Assembly (NCBI GenBank): GCA_031841125.1
Contig: CM063111.1
Location: 39,506,955-39,570,954 of the forward strand
Direction: 5' to 3'
DNA from: Acanthococcus lagerstroemiae
Taxonomy: Eukaryota > Arthropoda > Insecta > Hemiptera > Eriococcidae
Length of the DNA stretch: 64,000 nt
In this document: piece by piece, positions 26,401 through 34,900 of the stretch
How the letters are laid out: every line of letters begins with the position of its first letter
Numbering within the stretch: position 1 is the stretch's first letter
The notes under the pieces: generated by a model
Told to the model about the DNA's origin: nothing
The model's database searches: none
What the model saw: only the letters and a program-made list of their open reading frames with translations
Made by a program: the position numbers and the translations under genes

Positions 26401-27905
26401 CAGTCTGGTAATGCGACTATAAGTTGGCATAGCTCTTCCTGTATAATTAAATGCCAACGGCGACCGAATTAAAACAGAATTCTACATTGCTGAAAACAAA
26501 GTGTACCAGTAATCGAGTAATAAAGAAAAAGTAACTAGACTTACTTCGTATAGCACTTTGATATTCTTCACAATGCAGCTTATATTACGCACTCGTGCGT
26601 GACTATTCCGCAAACTAGGAACCACGCCATGATGTACAGGCTCGGGATCGCTGAAGAAAAAGAAATTGTGATAATTAAACGATTAGCTATTCGGTAATTT
26701 CATAGAACCAACCGTTCTACCATTAGAATAAACGTCCTACAAAAAATAAAAGTCGAGATCTTGATTGATAAGAATCACCGATGCTGCGTACAAGTGAGTT
26801 GTGACAAGTTTTCAGAAACATTTGCCATGGTTATTCGGAATACACTGCGTAACATAAAATGAGACAGCATTCATTCGGAATTCTCCTCGAACGTTTATGA
26901 AACCGCAAAAATTTTTTTCATAAAGGTAGTTGCGCGTACAACGTAGTCGACAGAATAAATTGAGTCTGGATGCTTCAGGAAGTTACATCACCAGGAGACG
27001 TAATCCACGCCATGCATTTGAAGAATAGATTAATGTTTGGTAAAGTGCATGGCGATGCACCATATTAGCTCCTCAGACACTGCACCCCTGGCCCCGGAAA
27101 CTACCCTTTCGAGTATCGCATCAGTGACCAGAGGGATTGAGGAATAGATTCTACGGGATCATCTATCACTAAACTACTCATCAGTCACTAGTACTTATAC
27201 TCCAGGCTTACTGCAGCTACACTTACAATTCGATTTTTTTAATGGCACGTGAACTGGGATAGGAGGAGGAATAGAACTAAAAACTAATCACGCGCGTTAC
27301 TGGCCATTTCTAAGCCAGGTCATCTCCAGCGCATTCCTAATGCAAATTTGCAGCCCGCGGATGACTAAATTGAAATAGGTACTCCTTCACGTTCGCCAAT
27401 CTCTTGCCCGTATCCCGCACTTCCATAGGATTTTCAAAATCGAAGTCCCGTGACCTATCTTACAGGGTTTTTGCATTTTTCTGCAAACGGACACCGTATC
27501 CCCATGAGAGCAATGGCACGACATTCCTCTAGAAAGATTTTTCAACCCTTAATTCCATATAAGAAAAGTTTAATACTATCATAGGGAAAAATTTACTGAT
27601 GTATATAGAATATGGGAACTTCTTGCGACGGATCACGAGCTCACGAGCCACCCTGATAAAAATACGTATTAGTCAACTTACATTAACAAAAATACTTGGT
27701 GAATTAGCGTCCCATCAGACAAATCGTCATAACTTTGAAGTCTATCCGAGTTATCCAGGCAGGACTTGAGCTGTAACACAGTGCCATAAAATTAGTAAAT
27801 CAAAATTTGAAATTAGGTTTCTCTATTCTACAAGAATGAAATATAACATACCCAAGTTACCAGTGGTCCCTGCATAAATTCTTCAATTTCACCCGAGGTA
27901 GCCAT
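2466..27905 (-). CDS. Girdin: Girdin / CCDC88-family Hook-domain coiled-coil protein, 23 exons, 3' end off window
   Basis: CCDC88 proteins link actin, membranes, microtubules and cell polarity. I located exons by matching translated segments to the family and requiring splice borders and unbroken phase. Exons: 27852-27905, 27682-27770, 26545-26650, 26229-26438, 26036-26149, 25784-25932, 25278-25359, 23730-24035, 21795-21912, 21538-21719, 21307-21438, 16243-16428, 16004-16110, 13968-14153, 11968-12175, 11596-11883, 5771-5971, 4966-5111, 4589-4684, 4443-4506, 3077-3161, 2853-2974, 2466-2536; 3,302 nt, 1,100 codons plus 2 nt. Residues 1-191 are the Hook domain, with the family's LLLLLLLGCAVQC motif near 114-126. 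Residues ~210-985 are coiled coil, including YRDEVDALREKAERCDRLE (exon 8) and DKLNDIRRQKEKLEEKI (exon 19). Exon 20 encodes the basic KGFGANIVRRVKKAG segment; exons 21-23 are Ser/Asp-rich and disordered-looking. The start ATG opens the Hook domain and has no upstream exon that I can see. A phase-0 exon could be missed in introns 8, 11 or 16. The C-terminus is outside the window. Confidence 0.93.
3180..3480. repeat. Diverged GATCCGAATC-type repeat
   Basis: A stretch of intron 20 rich in variants of GATCCGAATCATTTTCGATTTG, with one such block near 3205-3260 and another near 3405-3460 in the same sense. It looks like an old internally duplicated repeat. Similar wording (GATTCGATCCGATT) recurs near 14230-14430. 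No terminal repeats identified. Confidence 0.35.
3813..3979. mobile_element. Palindromic MITE in Girdin intron 20
   Basis: 167-bp near-perfect foldback. The left arm starts AGCTCTATAACTTCGTGTGAG and the right arm ends in its complement; each arm is about 75 bp with only a few mismatches. The heptamer TATAGTG occurs at 3804-3810 and 3984-3990, a possible target-site duplication. No coding capacity; superfamily not assigned. Confidence 0.75.
5334..5634. mobile_element. MITE with ~50-bp terminal inverted repeats in Girdin intron 17
   Basis: The left end reads outward-in as CTAGAGCCATATAAC, then GTGCGG and CATTTTGTATTCTGCTCG; the right end (5570-5634) carries the complement of the same series, ending GTTACAGGGCTTTAG. 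The middle is AT-rich and non-coding. An ATAACTAG-like octamer lies at both borders but does not abut the ends symmetrically, so the exact limits and superfamily are uncertain. Confidence 0.7.
6590..7990. repeat. Degenerate tandem repeat, ~130-150 bp unit, Girdin intron 16
   Basis: Several same-sense copies of a unit with landmarks GAAACGGATTCAG (near 6640, 7600, 7725), GTAAAGAACTTGGAAATC-like text and CCTCTGTGGAGCCTAAAGG. Copies lie near 6590-6790 and 7560-7990, with unrelated DNA between them (about 6830-7480). Similar phrases recur near 13440-13650. Non-coding; looks like an old minisatellite. Confidence 0.6.
8239..8818. mobile_element. Mariner-type element with ~160-bp inverted repeats
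   Basis: 580 bp bounded by TA on both sides (8237-8238, 8819-8820). Ends are TGAGGGTTGTCCCAGAAGTA on the left and the complement of TGAGGGTGGTCCCAGAAGTA on the right. The two arms match over about 160 bp (8239-8400 and 8660-8818). TA duplication plus this terminus indicates Tc1/mariner. The ~260-bp middle holds no intact transposase. Confidence 0.85.
9096..9138. repeat. 18-bp perfect-stem hairpin followed by T tract
   Basis: Arms CAAGAGTCAAAAGTGAGT (9096-9113) and ACTCACTTTTGGCTCTTG (9121-9138) pair with one mismatch around a 7-nt loop, followed directly by T7 on the plus strand. It lies in Girdin intron 16. It could be a MITE relic or a short hairpin RNA; too small for a typical pre-miRNA. 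Confidence 0.6.
9405..9670 (-). mobile_element. tRNA-derived SINE-like element
   Basis: On the minus strand, about 9475 down to 9410 contains a tRNA-like segment: an A box in GGTTAGCCGAATGG, a possible anticodon arm, and a B box GGGTTCGAGCCC. A second, weaker tRNA-like start, GGCGGAGTGTGGTAGAGCGC, lies near 9640. Between them is a stem-forming block whose outer arms are GTGGTAGT and ACTACCAC. This suggests a composite SINE with an internal pol III promoter rather than a working tRNA gene, because the acceptor stem does not pair. Confidence 0.55.
10960..11400. repeat. GGCTTCGGCTCCGG-rich low-complexity stretch
   Basis: Repeated variants of GGCTTCGGCTTC and GCTCCGGCTC are scattered through this part of Girdin intron 16. 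A similar TTCGGCTTTCGGCTT stretch lies at 63690-63820, and weaker traces near 47800. No reading frame is implied. Confidence 0.45.
12571..12895. repeat. Direct duplication of an ~85-bp unit in Girdin intron 14
   Basis: Two same-sense copies, about 12571-12665 and 12812-12895, share GGCAGC..CCTTCTAGAG, GGCTTTG.ATTTGC, AATCCTTTCATTC and GCATG in the same order. The ~145 bp between them is unrelated. I see no coding signal. Confidence 0.6.
14562..15342. mobile_element. Non-autonomous hAT element with perfect 8-bp TSD
   Basis: The octamer GTACCTAT lies immediately left (14554-14561) and right (15343-15350). The element starts TAGTGCTGTCAATTC and ends with the complement of TAGTGCTGTCGATTT. The interior is dominated by CGATTAATCGATT-like motifs near both ends and has no transposase. 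An 8-bp duplication and short inverted termini are hAT features. A second palindrome is nested inside at about 14963-15113. Confidence 0.88.
14963..15113. mobile_element. Palindromic MITE nested inside the hAT element
   Basis: Left arm CGTATTCAGAAATGGATTTA, continuing GATCAATCAAGTTCGCGATTTTTT, is mirrored on the right by AAAAAATCGCGAACTTG and TAAATCCATTTCTAAATACG. Arms are about 65 bp around a ~20-bp centre. It interrupts the CGATTAATCG-rich body of the surrounding hAT element, so it inserted later. Confidence 0.75.
15581..15835. mobile_element. 255-bp MITE in Girdin intron 13
   Basis: Left end ATGGTGGATTTATATTCGAG and right end the complement of ATGGTGGATTTACATTCGAG; similarity continues about 10 bp further in each arm. 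The interior is not palindromic and has no significant reading frame. No clear target duplication. Its terminus is echoed at 28712 in the Girdin/TBL3 promoter region. Confidence 0.8.
16470..16770 (+). mobile_element. R1-like LINE remnant, RT C-terminal region
   Basis: Translation gives TVYLGIMVDNELSWKPHL, then after stop and frame breaks LREIMSNFWRLSGCRRRLY. This order (YLG.x.D..LSW..H, then LM.N..G...RRRLY) is typical of the segment after the reverse transcriptase in R1/Jockey-group LINEs. Only ~300 bp is recognisable, in Girdin intron 11, antisense to the gene. Homology is by motif only. Confidence 0.55.
17803..17900. repeat. Short dispersed repeat (also 18386-18462, 43270-43345)
   Basis: Three same-sense copies share GTATG.CAGTGTT.GGTCATTTTGAA, CT.AACGACGT and a following GAAA/AAAAAAAA tract. 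Two lie in Girdin intron 11, one in TBL3 intron 11. Copy 43270-43345 carries A17. Nature unknown; possibly a fragment of a tandem family or a SINE tail. Confidence 0.45.
18485..20929. mobile_element. 2.4-kb TA-flanked TIR element filled with satellite
   Basis: Starts CAGGGTTATTCAG (TA at 18483-18484) and ends CTGAATAACCCTG (TA at 20930-20931). Inverted arms extend ~100 bp (18485-18590 and 20825-20929), sharing GCGCAACATAGGGAAA and CTTGGTGATATGAATAAG. TA duplication and CAGGG ends point to Tc1/mariner. There is no transposase; nearly all the interior (18680-20770) is a ~45-bp tandem repeat. It lies in Girdin intron 11. Confidence 0.82.
18680..20770. repeat. ~45-bp satellite array inside the TIR element
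   Basis: Diverged monomers around TCCGATGATTT..AAGGAATTTCATCGGAAAT repeat about every 45 bp; TTTCATC landmarks fall near 18988, 19036, 19081, 19126 and 19171. Each monomer contains inverted halves, TCCGATGA and TCATCGGA. Almost the whole array has one orientation, but the last ~100 bp (about 20670-20765) is reversed. Short open frames across it are repeat artefacts. Confidence 0.85.
20965..21100. repeat. Dispersed repeat, copy 1 (inverted relative to 26990-27135)
   Basis: Contains CGAAAGGGTAGTTTCCGAGG, CAGGGGTG, GGAGCC and GCATCGCCAT. The complement of the same series in the same order is found at about 27040-27120 in Girdin intron 2. It abuts the right end of the satellite-bearing element. 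Origin unknown; possibly a transposon fragment. Confidence 0.6.
21990..22650. repeat. Degenerate ~120-bp tandem repeat in Girdin intron 8
   Basis: Four or five same-sense units marked by AAATTCAGTGGCC / GAGTTCAGTCGCTC / AATTCTGTAGCCC phrases spaced about 110-130 bp apart, each followed by an A/T-rich block and a TGTGGC.CC phrase. It begins by a G12 tract near 21990. The wording matches the family at 32200-32700 and, in reverse complement, 41830-43080. Confidence 0.5.
22733..23242. mobile_element. Possible hAT-like MITE with CTCAGCA-rich interior
   Basis: Left CTAGGGACGGCAAATACTCGCG faces right CGAGCATTCGCTCGCC..ACGTTCCCTG, a rough inverted pair resembling hAT termini (TAGGGACG). The interior has many CTCAGCA / TGCTGAG words in both orientations (22785-22810 and 23160-23200). 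No matching 8-bp target duplication was found, so limits and class are tentative. Confidence 0.4.
25092..25241. mobile_element. 150-bp hAT MITE inserted in a trinucleotide microsatellite
   Basis: Ends CAGAGGCGCAACAAC and the complement CAGGGGTGCAACAAC (13 of 15 match). The flanking octamers TTAGTAGT (25084-25091) and CTAGTAGT (25242-25249) match at 7 of 8, as for a hAT target duplication. The surrounding 25030-25275 is an (AAT/AGT)n tract in Girdin intron 7, so the duplication could partly reflect the repeat itself. Confidence 0.72.
26990..27135. repeat. Dispersed repeat, copy 2
   Basis: Reverse-complement partner of 20965-21100: GCATGGCGATGC, GCTCCTCAGACACTGCACCC, CCGGAAACTACCCTTTCG. It occupies part of Girdin intron 2. 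The pair are 6 kb apart in opposite orientation within one transcription unit, so the pre-mRNA could form a long stem. Confidence 0.6.
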
Positions 27906-28914
27906 AATAGAGATTCATCAACTATTCATGTACGCGGAAACAGGGAAGCTGTGACTGCAACATACTCTCAGATGAATACTAACGCAAACTAGGTACTTGA
28001 AATGGACCGACAAGAGGTAAATCAGATTCAATATCAACGGGAAAATGACAAGTTTACCGAAGCATTCATGAATTTAATCTTTCAAGCATTTTTTTTTTTT
28101 TTTTTTAGTCTAGGTTGAATGTTAGAAGTATGTAACTTTATACCTCACGAGATATCGGATGTCCAGCATAGCATGTATGAAACCACTGGACTTTGTTGAG
28201 CGAAGGTCAATAGTCGCAAAGGTATTCGAACATACTCCTAAATTATAAATTATCAGGAAAACTGAACCCAAATAACAATTAACCAAATTAAATAACTTCC
28301 CATTGCAAAACTACAGCATAAACTTTATCGGTCTTATCGTGTTAAATAAACACAAGCAAGGATCGAGGATACAGGTTCATAGACATTCATTATACTGGTC
28401 GAAGCAAATTGGGAAATTAAGTTAACATTGCCTAGATAGCGCTAGTGTAACATACTAACCAATACGTAATTTGTGATGCGTTGCGTAAAAAGGTCCCTTG
28501 TGGTGATTTGAAACATCGAGTTGACGAGTCCTTATATCACTGACACCACCAGCAGTTCACAGAATGAAAGATGCATTGCCACAAGATCTGACAACACTGT
28601 GTAGAAGCCACGACGTTACGATATGACGTAACCTTGACTGGCAGATCATAATTCCGGATCCGGGGATAAAAATAGCCAACCGGCATTCGTATACAAAAAT
28701 CGTCTTTGCTAATGGTGGATTTACATTCAAGTCTTTTGACGGTTGGTAACAGTGAGCGAGACCTTGATAATTTTCGGCTTATTTTCGGTGACTGATAATA
28801 ATTTTTCGCATGTGCTCGTGTTGTGGTCGTATTGAAATTCTCGTTTGACTTAATTTACCAAAATGAATAAAAATCGAGTTAATTTTCAACATTGCTAATA
28901 TTAATCCTTTGAAG
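27906..28914. promoter_or_regulatory. Shared head-to-head intergenic region of Girdin and TBL3
   Basis: 1,009 bp separate the two start codons, which point away from each other, so both 5' UTRs and promoters must lie here or in unseen upstream exons. Visible landmarks are an inverted repeat, GTTACGATATGACGTAAC, at 28615-28632 carrying CRE/ATF-like TGACG halves, a TATA-like stretch near 28530, a T18 tract at 28090-28107, and at 28712 about 20 bp matching the terminus of the MITE at 15581-15835. Bidirectional use is inferred from layout; no start site can be fixed from sequence alone. Confidence 0.55.
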
Positions 28915-31900
28915 ATGGAGCATCAAGTAAAAATCAAAACGATGTAAGTCACTCTAGTTCATAAATCTATTTTAATCTAGAGAACGGGACAGACCCCTGA
29001 TTGCGATTGCTGTTCATATGTTTTCGTCGGGCAAATCGTCTGTTTCCAATTCAACATGATGTTTTGTGGCAATTTTTTCACAACTCGATATCTCTACAAC
29101 ACCTCTCGAAACGTGTTTGATTCTAACGTTTGAATTCAAGGTCTTGTAGAATATTTGTTTTTCCGATCGTACTAGTAAAAACTGTATTGGTTTTTTCAGT
29201 TTCGAAGCCCAGGCCGTGCACAAAGAATTCTATACCGGTGGTCTAGTGCAGGTAAATACGTCGTTATTTACCAAATTTAGACGTTGAAATCCGAAATTTC
29301 CATTACAATAATTCATGATCACATTTCAGATTACACGAGATGGAAAAACGCTGCTTTGTCAATGCTCAAACCACATCACTATTGTCGATGTTGAGCAAGC
29401 ACTAATACAACAGACTGTTCCTCCTAATTTAACACAATTCAATCCATGTGAAGAAGCGGATATTATCGATGATCCGATTCTAGCATTTACTTTATCGTGT
29501 AATGGCGAGCTGTTGGCTACTGGACATAAAAGCGGTCTGATAAAATTGTGGAAATGGAAATGTAATTAATAGACAGTTTTAATCTACCAAATATTTGTGT
29601 AGAAAACGAGAACACGAATGTCTACTAAGCTACTTGGTGAATATGAGTTATTTCGTTTTAGTTTCAGAAGTTTCAGAATTAGTAACGTCGTGGAAAGCTG
29701 GACATAAAGGGCCTATTACAATAATGGCATTTAATGAAAGCAACTCGTACTTGACAAGCGGAAGCACGGATTCTATTTTGAGAGTTTGGGACATTGAGAA
29801 TCATTCTTGTGATTTCAAACTTGGAGGTTTAACTGGTATTACTAGGTAAAAATTCAGTATACCGTTCAGTCATTAGTCTTAAACAAGCAGGATACAGTAC
29901 ATCTTGCTAGTAACTTATTTCCTGATTCATTAATGGCCTCGAAGTGCTTACAGCTTTTAGCTACAAGTCGAACTTATTTTCTTTTCTAGTATTCTGGAAT
30001 ATCACACGATTGATGGTAAAGAATACCTTTTTGCTTCCGGGGATGAAGCAGTCATCAGAGGCTGGCTTTTGCAGAAGAATAAAGAGCAGCACCTGGTTTT
30101 TAAGCTGGCCGGTCACTTCAGCAGGATTACGAAAATTCTATTTTCTAGTGATGATTCCAGTTTGATAAGGTAACTTTTCTCACTGAATTTGGCGTTCAGC
30201 TGTGATCATTCATTTTACGAACACTATTATGTGAATTATATGTTTCTCTGATGATACCTCTAGCTGTAGTCGAGATAAAGCTGTGATTTTGTGGGATTTA
30301 TTGACTAAAAAACAAGTGAAGACCATCCCAATGTATGAGAGTTTGGAAACAGCGGCATTGTTACCGAGTTGTATCGATTTACCTGGCCACGAGAAACCAG
30401 TAGTTGGCCTCCTAGTTGCGTTCGGAGGAGAAAACGGTACCTAATATATAATTTTCCTGAACTTGTCGTTTTCATCTTATGCTGTATTTCGTTTACCCTT
30501 TTCCGTTGACCCGCAGGAAAAGTTCGTATTTGGGATGTTACCAATAGTAAAGAGTTGTACGTTCACGATACAACTACCGAGTCCCGTTCTCCAGTCAACC
30601 ATTTAATGTACAACGAGTGCAACCAAAGTTTGCTCGAAGTTCGTGCCAATCAGAACATCACTTGGTATAATTTGGATTGCAGTTTCTCGTGTCGCAAACA
30701 GGTCATTTTCCATTCGAATAGATAGTAACGACACTTTCTGATCGTTATTGGTCATTGAAGAGCGAAGTCGTGTTGAAATTATACGTACTTTGCAGATGAT
30801 TGGTTATCTGGACGAAATCCTCGATATTACCCATTTTGGAGAAGATGAAAGTTTTCTGGCTGTGGCCGCGAATAGCTGTGATATACATTTGTTCGATAAC
30901 AATATGAACTGTTCTCTGGGAAAAGGTCACACTGACTTGGTTGTTTCATTAGCGACATCTCGCAGCTTGCCTAACCTGCTGGTGTCTGGTAGTAAGGTAC
31001 ATTATAACTTTGAATTTTATAGCGGTTCATCCTAACGTTTTTACAACTTGGAGGTTGGTCCACTTCAGCAGAAGCAGAAACTTCCCTGACGTCATTAAAG
31101 TTGAATTGATGTAATAAGTTAAGCAGAAATTTTCTTGTTTTATATCGTTTTTGGAGGACTGAGTGCAAGCAGTACTCAAGTCTGTTTTATTGCGGTGATT
31201 GAGTGTGCGAACCAACGGTCAGCTTGATCATAGTTAGCATTGTCTGTTACCTCAAAGAAATGAACTTGCCTATATCTTGCACTGAGAACATAAATTGGTG
31301 CCCTCGACCTATTTTTTTGTTATTTTGTAGAATGTAGCATTCATTGGGGGGAAAAAATCTGCCTCAAAATTAAGATTTTCCCCTCATTATTTTCTTATGG
31401 AATGAACTATACGCGCAGGATACGAGAGATATTGCGGGCTGTGTTGGAAGTGGACGCCTCTTTCTAGTCACAACCATCTTGAATTCATACTAAATGGACG
31501 TTTCTGCTGTAGGACAACTCCGTACGAGTATGGATGATGAAAGACAACATTTTGAAGTGTGTGGCAGTTGGTGCTCGTCATACAGGCTCAGTGGGAGCAG
31601 TCTGCCTCTCGTCGTCACTGAAAAGCTTCGTGGCTAGTGCGAGCGAAGATAACACGCTGAAACTGTGGCAGTTACCAGTTCTAAAATACAGTTAGTAACT
31701 TTTCGTATTTTGCTAGCTATGTAGCTTGTTGAAGATCATTGACTATTTCTGGGCTATTATTGGCCTAGATGAGTTGGAAGATTTAGAAAAATAGGAAGGT
31801 AACGTGTAGAATTTTGACCCTGCGTTAAAAAAGTTTTGGCACCAACGGCGAGTGTCGGCGTGGAAAAAGAACTGAAACAAGTTTTATTTTTCTCATGTAG

Positions 31901-34900
31901 TGCTCAAATGATTCGACTCTTTCCTCCCGTCAGTCTTGAATACCTCTACCCAGGCATCCACCTAAAATATTACTTTTCTCATGTGGTGCTCGAAAACTCA
32001 TCGTGTGCTAGAACTTGCGAACACCGCTGAAGTTGCCGCTCATGACAAATGTAATATAGGTATCAAATATTATGTTTTTAAGTTTTGATGTTATTTACCC
32101 TCATGATAGTTGTGATTTCGGGAAAGAATGTAAGCCAAATGTGGAAAAATGAATAATGAAAACATAAACTTTTAGATAGTAAGGGTGACTAAACTCATTT
32201 TTGACATTTGTGGCACTGAAAAGTAGCCAAGTTAGCACGAGGATGAGGAAAGTGAAAATATGAGACAGATATCTTGTATAGGGATTTCTAAGTCACTGAA
32301 TTGGCATTGGTATTATTTTGACTTACTTTAGTAACTGTGGCATCGGGGGACCAGTAAAAAAAAATTGAAACTATAAACATCAACTTTCCAATTTTAAGAA
32401 TTGTTGAGTTCATGTTTTCGTAGAAGTTTGGCTCTAGGTTGAAAACCCAAGCACCGCCAGGATGAAGGGCAGGAAGAAAAATGTCGTAAGATGCAACATT
32501 GGTATCAAATATGGGGGTTTTAAAGTCGCCGCACTATTATTTGATGTTGTTTTGATTTTGGCTCTTATCACGAAAACTGTGGCACTGGGAAAGAGAGGAG
32601 GAGCTAGTAGAAAAGAAACGAAAATATCGCGTATATGTTAATCCTTACATTTGGGAGTGTTTACACTAATTGTCAATATTTGTTTAACTGATCGTTGAAA
32701 ATTATTGCATGGGTTGGGAGGGGGAAGTGAAATTAGTCAAGTTTCACAATCAGGCCTGTAACGTGACCATCTTTTCACGGAAGCAACATTGCGAAGTTCA
32801 TAGTTAAAAAACTAAAAATGTTTTAGTCTTCCTGCTATGAGGGCAAACCATCGGCTAAGAAGGAGCAATGCCCCAATTGCCCCCCCCCCCCTCCTAGCTA
32901 CTGGTCTGGTCACAATACTATAAATATAGGTGTACATTGTCATAAGGTTTTATCATGGGAGATTGTTAGAAGAGTCCAAATTTGACACAAGAAAGATAAG
33001 CAAATACAGGATGACTACATAGTATGCAATCAAATACGTGTAGAGATTCACGTTGAATTCCAAATTGTACACATTTTAAAAAGAGAAAGAAATCCAAAAT
33101 TTCAGAAAAGAAAAGCTTATATTTATGGGATAATTTCGCAATTCGGATTTTGTAAAAATTAAAGATTCATAAATTAATTTTGTTCACAAAATAAGTTTGA
33201 AATTCAGGACATCTTTTTAATTGGAATTTATTCTTGCAAGTTGAATTTATAAATTAGTTTTTTAATTCGTATAATTACTCATATTTAAATTTGAGAATTT
33301 AGTATTTTTATTTTATTCATTCTTGATTTATTTTACAAAGTTTATATGTAGAAGTTCATAATATCAGCATTCCTATAAACTCAATATATGCTGGGTAAAA
33401 GTTTTTTTTTCTCGATTGGCCTAATACTACAACGTTGAGGCTCTATTTATAATGATTATGATTTTTGAAATTAGAAAAAAAAAAAAAATTGAAATGTACA
33501 TTGAAAAACATTACTTAGTTCAAGAAAATAATTTTAAATTTACAATGCACCCAAGATACACCGGAAATCTATTACGCAATAACAAAAATGACTTAGAAAC
33601 GAAACTTTTGTTAATTATTCCAGTAAATATTCAGATTTGGAGTTGCGTTATTTTCGAATTGCTTAATGTAGGAAAAATATCACTTTTGAATTTTGAAAGT
33701 CACTGAAATCATATTTTTAGTATCGGTTTGACCCAATGCTAAAAATTATGACATCAGAAAAGGAAGTCAAGGTGGAAAAATTGTAAAAGTCTGTACAGTT
33801 ATTAAATTTATCATGTATTCTAGGTCACTGACTCTCGTTTTCAATTTTACTGTGATTCCACTTTGTTATGGGTGATATCTGAAAGAGAATTCGTTTAAAA
33901 TTGAAGAAAAATCACCTTTTGAAAACTCGTTATTGAAATCAGTTTGACCCCGAATTCAAAATTAAATCAATTGTCGGTCGGAGAAGAGAATGAGGAACAT
34001 CCTGAAATTCATCAGAAATGTAAATGCAGTATTGGGATTTAAACTTAGAGTTTCAGGTGTTGGCAGCCCTGCGATATGTTTGAGTGATCACGTATGATTT
34101 ACCGTAAGCGTGTAGCAAACTCCAACTATCATGAAGTCGATTAGAAATTCACTTTCAAAGAAAATTTGTCCTAAATTCGACTGCATCATTACCAAAAAAT
34201 TAAATTATAATCAGTTCTACTGGTAGAATAATTTTTACTTGGTTTTTTACCCTACTGAAGATAGCAGCATTTCTATTTAAAAGTAAACATGATCACTCAC
34301 TCGTTTTCACCCGCTAACACCCGCGCAGGTAATTTTGCAGCGCACTCTAGTGCAGGTTTAAATCCCAATGGGATTTTTAATGGTCACCGAATTCGTACTA
34401 GGCATTATTTCGATTCCACTCTGAGAACTGGAATCTTTGGGAGGTCGGGGGCTCAAATAATGAAAGTGCGTGAGATCCTATTTATTTTGTCACCTATGTA
34501 CGAACACGGATTTGTAAATAGGGCTGTAGTGAAGGTGGAAAGGGCAGGTAGGGGGCTTGAAAAATGACTTCATGATGGAAAAGAACTGGTGGTATCGAGA
34601 TAACAAAACTGTAAAAATTGCCATTTCAGTTGTGAAACCTAAATATGGGGGCCAAAATGGATGATAGATCAAAATTATGATATAGTTCGAAATTAAAGAC
34701 TTATTGGGTTATTACCCTTGTCTTGATTGCCATTCGAGTTTAAATTAACTCAATTTTTCCCAGCTGGAGTAGTTTTTTGATAAACAGTGCGGCGCAGGAG
34801 GGAGAAATTTCGACTTTTGTTCAGATTTTCAACCTAGTTTTCCAGTCATGTATGGAGGCAGGGGCGAGCTTAGAACCCTGTCCCTCCCTTCAGCATTAGA

